Positions 10,845-22,587 of a stretch of 64,000 nt of DNA are shown in pieces. Below the pieces are notes generated by a model. It was given only the letters and a program-made list of their open reading frames with translations, was not told the origin of the DNA and searched no databases. This stretch comes from Cliona cf. orientalis (taxonomy: Eukaryota; Porifera; Demospongiae; Clionaida; Clionaidae), in the NCBI GenBank assembly GCA_963930775.1, contig OZ005704.1:2108001-2172000 (forward strand), in the 5' to 3' direction. How positions within the stretch are numbered: position 1 is the first letter of the stretch; the number at the start of each line of letters is the position of its first letter. Made by a program: the position numbers and the translations under genes.

Positions 10845-13800
10845 CTGATCGAAAACCCTGGTCAGTCGAACTGGAGATAGAAGGTACCCCAGTACGCATG
10901 GAGATCGACACGGGTGCTACGCTCTCTATCATGAGCCAAGCCACTTACGATGCACTCTGGATGCGAGATGATGCTGCCCCGAAGATTAACCCCACTGATG
11001 CGAAGCTTCGTAGCTACTTACTCTGGAAAGAAACTCGATGTTGTTGGCGCAATTGACGTTGATGTTAAATACCAGTCTACGAGTGTCAAGTTGAATCTGG
11101 TGATAGTGAAGGGAGATGATCCTACGCTAATGGGTAGAGACTGGTTGCAGCACATTCGTTTGGACTGGGCACAGTTGAATAATCTTGATGCAGAGCACAG
11201 CCAGCTGGAAGAGATGCTAGCGAAGCATTCCAATTTATTTCAACCAGGTCTAGGAAAGATCAGTGGGACCACAGCAAAGTTGTACCTTAAGCAAGGAGCG
11301 AAGCCCAAGTTCTGCAGAGCACGAACTGTACCAATTGCTCTTCGTGAGAAAATTGAGCAAGAGATCGCACGTCAGGTAGAGGAAGGAATTCTGGAGTCGG
11401 TAAATTTCTCGGAATGGGCCACACCTATATAGTTCCTGTTATCAAGAAAGATGGTTCTGTACGATTGTGTGGAGACTACAAAGTCACGGTCAACCAAGCC
11501 TCTGAGACGGAATCGTATCCGTTGCCGAAGATCGATGACATTCTGGCATCTCTGGCTGGAGGAACCTTGTTCTCTAAGCTAGACTTAGCACATGCGTATC
11601 AGCAGATTGTCTTGGATGATGAGTCAAAGAAAGTTGTGACCATCAACACACACATTGTCAAGGGTCTCTACCAAGTGAATCGTTTGCCATTTGGTGTTGC
11701 TTCAGCCCCCTCCATGTTTCAACGCATCATGGAAAGCATTCTGCAGGGTCTACCTAATGTGTCTGTATATATTGACGACATCCTCGTGACAGGAAAAACG
11801 CCACTGGAACACCTCAGTAACCTTGACACTGTCCTGACGAGACTTGAACAAGCAGGTCTGAGACTTAAGAGGAAGAAGTGTGTATTCCTGCTACCAGTAG
11901 TGGAATACCTCGGCTACAAGATTTCCGCTCAAGGAATTCAACCAACGGAGGAAAAGGTCAACGCAATCCGAGAAGCCCCCACACCCCAAGATGTTTCGCA
12001 GCTCAAGTCATTTATTGGACTCGTGAATTACTATGGGAAATTTCTTCCAGATTTATCCAATGTTCTTGCTCCTCTATACAGGTTATTGCAGAAGGAGACT
12101 AAGTGGTCCTGGGGTGATGAGCAGCAGCGAGCTTTCCAGGAGGTGAAGAAGCTCCTCACGTCTGAGTGTTTACTGGTCCACTTCGATCCCGACAAGGAGC
12201 TCATCCTGGCATGCGATGCCTCGCCCTATGGGGTCGGAGCAGTTCTGTCACATCGTGGTGAGGATGGAAGAGAGCAGCCTGTTGCATTCGCATCCCGATC
12301 ATTAGCCGCAGCAGAGAAGAAGTACTCTCAATTAGAGAAGGAGGGCCTCGCCATCGTGTTTGGTGTGAAGAAATTTCACCAATATTTATTCGGTCGCCAC
12401 TTCATCATCTCATCAGATTACAAGCCATTAGCTACAACACATTTTCAAGGAGACGAACGCAACCCCAACCATGGCCTCTGCCAGAGTACAACGTTGGGCA
12501 CTGTTACTGGGTGCGTACAACTACACCATTCGGTACAAGCCAGGGAAGCTGCATGCAAACGCAGACATGCTGAGTCGACTTCCGCTACCTCAAGCCCCTG
12601 CGCGTGTCCCAGTTCCACCCGAGACAATCCACCTCATGGATGCTGTCAATTCATCGCCTGTTACAGCAGCTCACATCAAGCAGTGGACTAGCAAAGATCC
12701 AATGTTGTCAAAGGTGAAGGATTTGGTTTTGCGTGGACACTACGGAAAGGAAGAATCGATTGCCCCATATCAAAGATTCTGGAGTGAACTGTCAGTGCAG
12801 GACGGATGTTTATTGAGAGGGAATCGCATAGTTGTGCCACCAGAAGGGAGAGACAAGGTGATGGAGTTGTTACACTTGGGACATCCTGGAAACTCAAGGA
12901 TGAAGTCACTGGCACGTTCATTTGACATGTCTGGTGGCCTGGAATTGATCATGATTTAGAGGAGAAGGTAAAGATGTGTGATGCATGTCAGCGAGTGAGA
13001 CACAATCCTGCACCAGCACCCTTACACCCGTGGGAATTTCCTAGGAACCCTTGGGAACGTTTGCACGCTGATTTTGCTGGGCCTTTCCTGGGAAAGATGT
13101 TTTTGATCGTTATTGATGCCTACTCCAAGTGGCTAGAGGTGAAACCACTCACTGCCGCCACATCCGCCATTACGATTGAGCATTTGCGTTCTATGTTTGC
13201 AACTCACGGCCTACCGAAGATGTTCGTTACTGATAATGGAACTCAGTTCACTAGCGCAGAGTTTGAGTCGTTCGTGAAGAACAATGGCATTCAACATGTC
13301 AAGTCATCTCCGTATCACCCATCTAGTAATGGACTTGCAGAGAGAGCTGTGCAATGTTTCAAAGAAGGAATAAAGAAGTCCTCTACGACAGAATCGTTGG
13401 AGACCAGAATTTCGAGATTTCTGTTTTGGTATCGTCTGACTCCACATTCCACAACTGGTGTACCACCAGCAGAATTACTCCTTGGAAGAATTCCTCGCTC
13501 CCAGTTAGACTTACTGAAACCACAACTGTCATCAAAAGTGCAGCAGAAATAAGATGCACAAAAGAAGAATCATGATGTTCGTTCTAAACAGAGGGAGTTT
13601 CGAGTAGGAGATACAAGATGGTTGACTGGCTCAGTGACAGAAGTGAGAGGTCCTTTGTCATACCATGTTACTCTATCAGATGGACGAGTAGTTCGACGAC
13701 ACATCGATCATATTCGTATTCGTACCTCATCAGTGACCGACGTGGTAAATGATTCAGATATTGAAATTCCGATTCCCATATCATCTCAACCATCTCATGA

Positions 13801-13903
13801 TGAAGAACCAGAACAGTCTGATACTAACCGCCCGCAAGTTGAACAGCCCCACCTACGCCGGTCAACTCGAGCTAGGACTCAACCTGACTATTTACGTTAC
13901 TGA
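10823..13903 (+). pseudogene. Retrotransposon pol (PR-RT-RH-IN), multiply broken
   Basis: The protease has the active-site DTGA near 10,910. Reverse transcriptase has YIDDIL near 11,770. RNase H is marked by ACDASPYG near 12,210. Integrase shows a CDACQ zinc-finger end near 12,980, and catalytic Asp, Asp and Glu in HADFAG, VTDNGTQF and LAERAV. The reading changes frame near 11,020, 11,425, 12,450 and 12,928, and an in-frame TAA lies at 13,550-13,552, after which the same frame runs on to the stop at 13,903. Such damage next to similar LTRs could be real decay or uncorrected read errors. As written, no functional polyprotein is encoded. Confidence 0.9.
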
Positions 13904-13928
13904 AAAGTCAATTTTAAGTGGGGAGGAA

Positions 13929-14208
13929 TGTAGTGATTGACTACAGAACTTAATAAGTAATTATTAGTATTATTAGGTATTATGTAATCTTTGTTAACTA
14001 GTCATAGGTTTAAAGGTTATGTGAATGTAGGTACTTACGCCTTACTGATTATGTGAACGTTATAGTGTTAGGTATTGAGTAATGTTAGTTGTGTAAGTGT
14101 TAGTTGTTCTAGAAGTTTCTATGCTTATTGGTTTTGCGCTGTTTTGAGTTGTTGTCAGAGTTGATCTTTGATGCATATTAAATAGTATCATGTAATACAG
14201 TTATTACA
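13929..14208 (+). repeat. 3' LTR
   Basis: A 280-base copy of the 5' LTR with the same terminal TGTAGTG and TTATTACA, followed by the GGAGA target duplication. It has an extra TAATGTTAGTTGTGTAAGTG segment relative to the 5' copy. Confidence 0.93.
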
Positions 14209-15196
14209 GGAGATTTCTTCTTTTTTTACTGAGTACTAGATCCTAGGATCTCATAGAGTCTTGGATGCATCCTGCATCATTGTTCTAGAATTATACTGAG
14301 CTTATAGCTGATTGAAGCGCACTCAAATCATGCAGCACAATATAATTATATTATTATTATGTTGCGGGCCCAGTATATACTAGCTATAGTATCATGGCAA
14401 CAGTTGTACCCAGTGAAATTAGCGCTAGTGTCCTTTGTCATACTAACGGTCGCTCATCAGCAAAGACCTTGGCCATCCATCACTAAGTCTTAATTTTAAT
14501 ATGACAGAGCTTGCCAGATTTATTTCTCATATTACCAACTTCGTTTTACTGGTTTCTTGTCTCATTTTAAATATAAATTTAATACCGGTACTATGTATGG
14601 AAACAAATTTTCAATTTTGAAAAACGCGCGTTTCGTAAAATGCTCATTTGGATCATGCGTTGTAACTACGGTACTCATGTAACCTCTATTGGACCAAAAT
14701 AATACCCCTTGCGCATGCGCGATGGTAATGTATGGCTGCTTTAAATAGTGTTGAGGCGTGGTCCTCTATGTATAACATACGTCTACGTCGGTCACAGTAT
14801 ATCAATCAGGCTTCAACTCGAAATCATACATTTTTGCAATTGGCTGTCAGCTAATCAAAGAATTGGTCATCAACTGCCTGGTTGCAACAGCGATATCTAT
14901 TATGATGATGCTCCCAACTCTTAGGACGAAGCCCTTGGCAAAGGTACTAGCATACTAGTGTACTAGTGTACTACATGAGTCAACCATGTATGGTAAATCT
15001 GTATTCATGCCACCATGATACATAGCAAATCCAGTAACCTACATTATACTAGATGTAGTAATGCGTAAACTTTAAGTTGTTTGTGTGCACTGAATACAAA
15101 ACTTCAATTCTGAGATAAACACAGTTCAGGGTACAGTGTGACTTAAAATATGCTGCACATTATGAAGTCAATAATGAAAGGTGGTAGTCTTCTCAC

Positions 15197-15494
15197 AAGG
15201 GCGTAGACACAATTTTCAAAGTGGGGGGGGCTTTGTGACAACTGTGCGCGAAGCGCACGAAAATTTTTGATCCTATTGTGTCCAGAACCTTAAAAATGCA
15301 TTATTTCCTGCAATTATTTCCCAAATTTGTTACATATTTTTGGCTATCCAACTATGATTACAGTGAATACAACTAGAATTTCGGAGAATTTCATCTAACT
15401 TTAACAATCCCATATAGTACATAAATTATTTTTCAAAAAGTGGGAGGGGGGGGGGTGCTAAAGCCCCCCCAAGCCCCCACCTGTCTACACCCTT
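15197..15494. mobile_element. MITE, AAGGGCGTAGACA type, with G/C runs
   Basis: The inverted ends are AAGGGCGTAGACA and TGTCTACACCCTT. Inside are a G8 run, a G10 run and GCTAAAGCCCCCCCAAGCCCCC. It is similar in layout to the element at 36,561-36,877. Confidence 0.65.
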
Positions 15495-16886
15495 GCCTCA
15501 TTCTTCATTCGTATACTTCAGTGATCCAAATATCTTTTATGCAGACTACCTTTATTCAGTGTACAACCTTGAAACTCCGTGAATTGCTAATTGCTTGCAA
15601 TTGGGATTGCCATGGATGACAAAAATGTGATAAGCAGAATCATGCAAGCTGATCAAGTCGAGTTTTGAACTGCTGTTTTTGTGTTTGAGTCAAACAACCA
15701 GTAATAAATCTATTAGTTAGTGACAACCTCTGGCATGCAATTATAAGTCCAGGTGTCCTGGCTTTGTACCAGCTGTCCTGTCCATTAGACACAAACCAGG
15801 CACATGTATAATATATGTACCCTGATTTGTACCATTTAAGCCCTAGAGATCAAAGGTAGTGCCCCAGTAGTCCCTGAAAGCAGGCTGGTCACTGCTGAGA
15901 ATTAGCCTATAGCTACAAATAGCAAAGTATCTAGGGTACAACAGAATACAAAGTATGGCATGTTCTAACAAACACAATAGTAAGGATGAATACGCTTCAC
16001 TGGTATACTCACTCACTGTAAAGTGCAGTACCATAACACTATATTATATGATAGGAAGCTTACCTGTACCCTAGACAAATGATTGGTTCCTTTTTGTGAT
16101 GTGTAAGGGTTAACTGGTTGAGTATTATCTAGTGTTGGGACAGTTGCTAGTGAACAGGAAGTGATTAAGAACTTTAATAGCAGCTCATTACAAAAAGGAT
16201 GCAGGAAACACATATTATTTGTGAGTTAGTCCACTCTGATTCAGAGCCTATTTATAATTATTGTGAAATTTGGCCTGTGAAACTGTAACTACATAATTAT
16301 TACTAGAGCTCTCTGGAGAGATGCACGTGTGAACCTGTTGACGATTACTGCCTGCATAATAATTCTGGTAGGTTGTAGAAAGCTCAATGGCCTAGCATTA
16401 TCCATAGGAGTGGCTACGTGGTGGGCAACAGAAAGGCACTATTTTTTTTACACTCGTAGACCGTGTCCATCGATTTGAAGCATACTGAAGTCAGTTTTTC
16501 TCCAATTTTGATTTTCAATTTGTTGAGCTTACGAGTCACTCTGTCTCAGATGCCTATATATCTCCAGATCTGGTGATTTTTGTGTGGACAACAATGACAG
16601 ACAAAACTGATTAGCTACTTTATCCGTTGCGCATACGTGTGGTATCAAATGTCTACGTATAACATTCAGGGTTACGACTGCAGCAGTCCTTTGAGTGATC
16701 AGGCAGCTATTTAGCAACCATTTTCAAACAAAAGCTCGCTTGGTGCAAGTACCTGACAATCTTCAAGTATAGGTAGCCTTATATATTAGATAACTGTGGT
16801 GATACGATGTCCGTAAATGTTGCTTCAAAGCTATGCCATGCATCTCCATTACATGGTGTAAATCAATACGTATGTAATAGATATCG

Positions 16887-16984
16887 CATGGTAGGCAGTG
16901 TATTATGGATTATAAAGCCCACGACCCCGAGGGCGCAGCCCAAGGGGGAGGGGCTTTATAATCCATAATACGCGTGCCTACCAT
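16887..16984. mobile_element. Short palindromic element (CATGGTAGGCA ends)
   Basis: A 98-base snap-back sequence. GTATTATGGATTATAAAGCC pairs with GGCTTTATAATCCATAATAC around a GC-rich centre. Confidence 0.7.
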
Positions 16985-17562
16985 GTGACATCTGATATAT
17001 ATCCTGATTGGTCAGTTTCTTAGTGTTTGTGTTTAGATGGTAGGAAGTCGTTGGCTGGCATATTTTTAGTGCAGTGCACTATAGTGTTCACAGGGGATTA
17101 TAATTGCCTGAGGGAGGTCAATATTTTAGTTATAACACCCCTATTACCTAGGATACAAGGGTGAATCAGGATATATACATTGTATAAATCATAGCAAAAC
17201 TCTCAAGTATGGGATGATATAAAGATTATATTATTATAATAGCAGTTAGATATTTAATTTCGCTTTGGAGAGAAGGGAGAGAGGGAGAAGGGAGAGAGAG
17301 GGAGAGAAAAAGAGAATGAGATTTGTTGGCAGCTGCATAAGCCATGCCCTGGGTGTGGATCGAGGGAGGAAACATATCGGTGGGTGCTGCCTTCTTTAAA
17401 GACAAAACAGAAATTTTGCTACTCAGAGCACAAATAGATTAACCGTTAATGCTCTAGTAGTATACACACAATTAATGTCATACATGCACCAGTGTCTCAA
17501 TAATAGATTTCTTGTAGGGGTGAAAAATGATTATAGCTCCATATCAAAGTACCGTAAACTCT

Positions 17563-17800
17563 GGTTATTAAGTGCACCCCGCTACATTATTTATTAAGCG
17601 CATGCTCTCTTCTCGTCACAAGCTATTGTTTATTAAGAGCATGCGCTTAATAGGCGTGGCGTTCTATGAACCTGACCTTGACCGGCTGGAAAAGTATGTG
17701 GAGTCCAGATAACTTTGGAGAAATGATGGCCACAAATAATGCTGTCATGCAAGAAGATAAATCCCCAGCACTCGCCATCTTAAACGGCAGCTGTAAATAA
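17563..17800. mobile_element. Partial copy of the CTCTGGTTAATAAGCGC element
   Basis: The start (TACCGTAAACTCTGGTTATT) and the interior (GGCGTGGCGTTCTATGAACC) match in reverse the complete element at 39,317-39,741. The far end is missing. Confidence 0.6.
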
Positions 17801-17934
17801 TGCTAAAGTGGGAATTTTTGTTGGCACACAAATTTGCAGAATTGCTTGCTAACTCTTAAGAAAGAACTTTTGTGATTTCACGCCTTTGCCATATGAAGAT
17901 CACACCCTCTTTGATCTAATATGTTTGACCTTAA

Positions 17935-18042
17935 TACCGTATTTATTCGAATACTATTATAGCCTCGGCATTAATTTCAACCTTGCCTGAGTGCAACTAC
18001 TATTTGAGGGCGGCTGTACTACTTCAAATAAATATGGTATAT
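17935..18042. mobile_element. MITE, TACCGTATTTATTCGAATA type, copy 2
   Basis: The counterpart of 2,299-2,407, at the same relative place in the second unit. Confidence 0.7.
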
Positions 18043-18150
18043 ACAAAGTTATTTGTGCACACTGAGAAGTCAAAACTTCAATTCTAAGATACGTAGCTAA
18101 ACAATTCCCTGCACTAGGGTGTGAGTATTTAGCTACACACGATGAAATCA

Positions 18151-18339
18151 GTCAGGCGCTGATCCAGAAATTTTACATGGAAGGTGGCTGACGGGGTGGC
18201 TATCCATAGTAAACTATACTGTGGCAATGGGGGTGGCTGGTTAACAATGGTGGACGTCATTGCATAAAAGAATTAGTTAAAGGGGGTGGCTAGCCACCCT
18301 ATCCACCCCCCCCCCCCCCCCCCGATCAGCCCCTGTCAG
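18151..18339. mobile_element. MITE, GTCAGGCGCTGATC type, with C18 run
   Basis: The ends GTCAGGCGCTGATC and GATCAGCCCCTGTCAG are imperfect inverted repeats. The interior repeats GGGTGGCT words and a C18 run (18,306-18,323). Confidence 0.6.
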
Positions 18340-19310
18340 TAATGAAAAAGTAGTCTCCCTAATTTTCATCAGATTCTATGCTTTATTGACTCAGTGACCA
18401 TCCCAAAATATCCTTTATTCAAACCTAGAGTGTAACCTTGAAACTCTATAATTGTTATTATGTGATAAGCAAAAATAATTTTCGTAATAATCATGCCAAG
18501 CTGATAGAGATCTGAACTGCGGCTGTTTTTCAAATCAAACCCTGGCAATCAGTAACAGATACAGTCTGTTAGTTAGCCAGGCCAGTGACAAACTCAGAGG
18601 ATAGTAGCATGGCATGCAGTAATTGAGGTGTTCTAGCTTTATATCAGCTGTCCTGTCATTAGACACTACCAAATAAGGTATAGCTACTCTGATCTGTACC
18701 ATTGAAGCCCTAGAGATCAAAGGCATAATTAGTTTGTTTGGGTGTGCAGCAGGCTGGTACATACTGCAACATTCCTGAGAATTAGCCTACAAACCACAAA
18801 GTATCAAGGGTACAGAACACAAAGTATAGCACAAACACATTAGCAAGGCCAAATACTGTAAAAGTTTTAATGACATTGCCATTCAGAATGGCACTTGGCG
18901 CTTCCATTAGAACGTTTAAAAATTGCTTTAGGCACCAGCTTTCATATCTCTGACTGTGACCCCATGGTGAACTTGTAATTTATCCTGGTGCATCTACCAG
19001 TGTATCGTAAAAGCTCTAATAATTATAGCACTGCTCTAATGCAAGCGCCATTAAATTTTGGTAACTGTATCATATTATTGTCATCCTAACTATAGTGCCA
19101 AACTATAAACAAAGTGACATACCCACCAACTAGTAGCTAACTAGAGCTCTCTAGAGCACAAAATCCTTGGCACGTATGTTGCATGGCATTAGCTGCACAA
19201 GCAAGCAACGATAACACAGTATTATAGCTACTAGCTTCCCTTAATACCCACTTTCATGCAATGTTGCACATAGAAAAGGGGACTAGCCTGAGCTGCATGA
19301 GGACGTCGAT

Positions 19311-19338
19311 GGGGGGGGGGGGGGGGGGGGGGGGGGGG
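19311..19338 (+). repeat. Poly-G tract of 28
   Basis: An uninterrupted G28 run followed by AGGGGGGTGAG. The open frame crossing it is an artefact of the run. Confidence 0.9.
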
Positions 19339-19766
19339 AGGGGGGGTGAGGCTAATGTTATAGCACAGCAGTGTTGTTCAAGGTTTAACGGTGCTCAGCA
19401 ACAACAACTCTGGTGTGTTGTATCGAACTCCACACTCATGGTGGTGCCTACACCACCAGCCTCCTTGCATGGGGATAGTGCAATGACAGTCACTATCATG
19501 CCAACCAAGTCAGCACTGCCACTGTGCTCCAATCAGTGATGAGCTAGTCGTCTTGTTGGATCTATAGCTAACCATACATACCCTTCGCCCTTCCCTTCGA
19601 GATAAAAAGAAGCCACAGTCTTCGGCTTCATCCGTCGAAAGCTAACCAGCTAGCAAAGAAGGCGGCGGTGACAATTTACTAGTGTAACCGTGCCTAGTGC
19701 GCATGCGCTAAGGGTTAATAATACCGTGTATAGCGCATGACACATGCATGCATGCATGCGCACGCG

Positions 19767-20260
19767 CACTGCAAAAAATGAATCATTATGTTAACCATAA
19801 CAGGTGGTTATCTCAGTTTCATGCTTTGTTTCATCATTATAGTATAAGAATTCAACGGGTCATTAGAAATAATTCACCCTCCTCTGTATTCGCCATGCAT
19901 GGTTACTGGAACCATGAACAGATCATTATTATTAGAGTCTAAGACAGCATGCATGCAGTAACCATGGCTAATACAGAGGAGGGTGAATTATTCCTAATGA
20001 CCCATTGAATTATTTTGACACAAGTACAAAATCTTAATTTGAGGTACACGCATTATTACAGTTAGATACTTTTGACTCTTCTGCATTAACTAATGTTCCA
20101 GAACTTTAAGAGCTCATTAAGTTGTTTACAATTTGGAATCGGGAATATTCAGACCATGAGGTTTCCCTATGCTAATGATTAATGATCTAGAAACATGGCA
20201 AGAAACTGAGATAACCACCTGTTATCGTGGTTAAAATAATGATTCATTTTTTCCAGTGAT
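19767..20260. mobile_element. MITE with CACTGCAAAAAATGAATCATT ends, copy 2
   Basis: The second copy of the element at 5,783-6,337. It has the same ends and the same GGTGAATTATT inner arms (19,870-20,010), but the asymmetric interior lies in the other orientation. Confidence 0.75.
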
Positions 20261-20289
20261 AATAATATATTATATAATATATATAATAT

Positions 20290-20550
20290 AATATAATATA
20301 CACAATATTCTATTTATACGTAAAGACATGCTGTCGCTAGTCTGGAAAAGTCAAGAAGCTTAGAATCAGTATGACGCCAAAACTGGCGAACGAAGCATTT
20401 TCGGTGAAATCCACACAAATCATACGTTTGGAACGCCATACGGAACCTTACAACACCGCCACTTGGACTCCAAACAAGGTATGTAGCAGCTAGCGTGGTA
20501 TATAACAGACAGACAGACAGACTACCATAACCCTCGCGCATGCGGTGCCA
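20290..20550 (-). repeat. Reverse copy of the CGCGAGGGTTA repeat
   Basis: The stretch matches in reverse the repeat unit at 47,463-47,960. Both share AAAGCGTTTTCGGTGAAATCC-like wording, the GACAGACAGACAGAC tract and the CCCTCGCGCATGCG end. It is non-coding. Confidence 0.6.
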
Positions 20551-21032
20551 AGGATTAATTATTTACTCTACACTATGCTTACCTGGACCCTATAGACAAA
20601 ATTAATTTTATGATGTGTAAGGGTCAACTGGTTGAGTGTTATCTAGTGTTGGGACAGTTGCTAGTGAACAGGAAGTGATTAAGAACTATTTCTCACATTA
20701 TTGTGTGCTTTATAATTAGTAGCAGCTCATTACAAAAAAGATGCAGGAAATACATATTTAATTTTGTGAGTTAGTCCATGCACTCTGGTTCAGAGCCTAT
20801 TTATATTGTAAAGTTTGGCCTGGGACCTGCATGTATAACTACTACGTAATAATAATAATTATAATAATAATAATAATACTAATGCTACTCAGACACATGC
20901 ATGTAGTATACACACAATGTCATACATACATAGGTAGCTCGATAATAGATTTCTTGTAGGGGTGAAAAATGATTATAGCTTCATATTAAGGTAGCTAGTC
21001 TAGTTGTGGGTAACTTGTTGCTCAATCATTAA

Positions 21033-21548
21033 TATTATTTAATTGGTAGCTCCGTATAATTCATCTAATTGTTCTGTACTGTCATCTTCTCCCGTCAAGT
21101 TACGGTGTCTTCACCAATGATGTAGGTATGCCGGAGTTGGGCCAACCCTGCCCCCAGATATTGGTATATATGCGGTTACCGAGTTGCCCCTTAATTATCA
21201 TCATTCTATTTATGGCTAATGACGTTACCCCGGACTAATTAGCTAGTTAAGTAGTAATGTTACTATTCAATCATGACTGGGGGTAATGAAGTCCTTGACT
21301 TCCGGAAGGATTAGCCCAACCGTCACACTGGGAATGTTATGCCAGTGGAGTAGCTAATATAGGGTGGAAAGTCTTGGGAGGGACAACTATTCCCTCTTGA
21401 GTAGCTCACACACACGTACGTCTCCTGCTGGCTGGCGGGCAACTGACACTCTGCGGTACAGTGTGTACTTTACGCGCCTCCAACTTCTGCTAGTGCACAT
21501 GCGTCCTCCGCCTTACCAATTAACTCCGTTTAACTTCTTTAAACTCCA
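21033..21548. mobile_element. Insertion just upstream of the R2 leader exon
   Basis: R1 reads TTGCTCAACTGATCACTCC without interruption. Here about 500 bases separate TTGCTCAA from TTGATCAATCC. No transposase reading frame is visible. Confidence 0.5.
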
Positions 21549-21574
21549 TTGATCAATCCTTATTCCTTGATCCA

Positions 21575-21626
21575 GGACTTTATTCTGGCAGGATATCTAT
21601 GCATTGTAATCTGGACAATCATTTTA
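21575..21626 (+). CDS. Candidate leader exon of receptor R2
   Basis: The counterpart of 2,836-2,887, with the same acceptor-like CCAG and a better donor (G|GTGAGT). It reads FILAGYLCIVIWTIIL and ends in phase 1, joining to G-S-V-A-S at 22,588. As in R1, no in-frame ATG was found upstream. Confidence 0.4.
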
Positions 21627-21820
21627 GGTGAGTTAGCTATATATATTATTATGACAAGCAAAAATATTTATGGTAGCTAGAGTAAACTGCAGAATGTTAA
21701 TTATATTTTATAGCACAAGGCGTGAATAAAACATACTGCGGTAATTATTATGCGGTAGCCACACTCTCCATAAGCTTGGAAACTGATATCATAATGGTCA
21801 TTAACTTTAGTTAATTAGAA

Positions 21821-22041
21821 TACCGTATAGCCGGAAAATTTGGCGGGGAATTAAATTTGGTGGTTTGGTGGTTCATATTACAATCGCCAAATTAAAATTT
21901 GCCAAAATTTCCTACTCGTATATATGCATATGGCGATCCCATACCCAACCGCCAAATTTAAATCTGCCAATATTCTTGCAATAGTGATTTTGGGCTCAAC
22001 CGCCAAATTTAATTCCCGCCTATATTTCCGGCTATACGGTA
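21821..22041. mobile_element. MITE, TACCGTATAGCCGGAAA type
   Basis: Near-perfect inverted ends TACCGTATAGCCGGAAA and TTTCCGGCTATACGGTA. The interior carries several repeats of an AATTTGGCGG/CCGCCAAATT word. It lies in the R2 leader intron and is absent from R1. Confidence 0.8.
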
Positions 22042-22156
22042 GGTAAGAAAATTTGAAATTTGGTACATTCAGTGAACTAGGAAATACTTCAACTTGCCAT
22101 TCATCTATAAGAATGTTTGAATAATTAGAGTGGGGCTAGGTATGGTAATCGTATTA

Positions 22157-22365
22157 CTGTATAGTGGGTACTAACTTTAAAATTGGTGAAATGGCTCTCC
22201 ATTGCATGATATTGGTGAAATTTAAATTTGACGATCTGAATGCTTACCACCATAGGCATGCACACGTATTTTAAGTTCAGTTTGGCGAGTTTTTAATATA
22301 TCGAATTCGCCATATTGCCAAAATTAATTAAAAACCTCGATAAAGTTTCCCACTACATGGTATAC
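22157..22365. mobile_element. MITE, ATAGTGGGTAACTTT type, copy 2
   Basis: The counterpart of 6,343-6,545 with the same GCTTACCACCATAGG core. It is present in both receptor introns and therefore older than the duplication. Confidence 0.6.
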
Positions 22366-22587
22366 TGCACTCGGGATTGCAGTATGTACGGGCATAATAG
22401 CTATATATTATGTGCTTTATGGAACTCTAGTTTGCGCATGCGGAGGAATGCATTATTTGAATTGAGAGGCTCAGGGTCTGTGAATTGTCGGACCACTTGA
22501 AGTGGCCTCACTCTGAAATACTTAAGTATTGTCTATTTAATTAATGTGCAGTCCACTTTTTAAGTTTGAATTTTTATCTCCTTACAG

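Larger units (their letters stand above)
9688..14208 (+). mobile_element. Ty3/gypsy LTR retrotransposon, defective
   Basis: A complete element flanked by the 5-base target duplication GGAGA (9,683-9,687 and 14,209-14,213). A primer-binding-site-like TTGGCGAACGAGG follows the 5' LTR, and a purine-rich tract (AAGTGGGGAGGAA) precedes the 3' LTR. The order gag, protease, reverse transcriptase, RNase H, integrase is that of Ty3/gypsy. Several frameshifts and a stop make this copy non-autonomous. The R2 unit has the uninterrupted site near 24,540, so insertion followed duplication or affected only one copy. Confidence 0.93.
14214..17800. repeat. Segmental duplication and repeats between R1 and R2 units
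   Basis: No gene is seen in this stretch. 14,214-14,480 pairs with 24,540-24,830 downstream of R2. 14,740-15,870 pairs with 1,100-2,010. 15,540-16,290 is repeated in part at 20,580-20,830 and 24,850-25,310. The remainder is AT-rich DNA with the small elements listed separately and a GGGAGAGA low-complexity patch at 17,268-17,312. Confidence 0.6.

Noticed and set aside
9987..11056. Programmed frameshift between gag and pol
   Set aside because: The frame is lost inside the second zinc knuckle and again several times downstream, which fits damage or error better than one programmed site.
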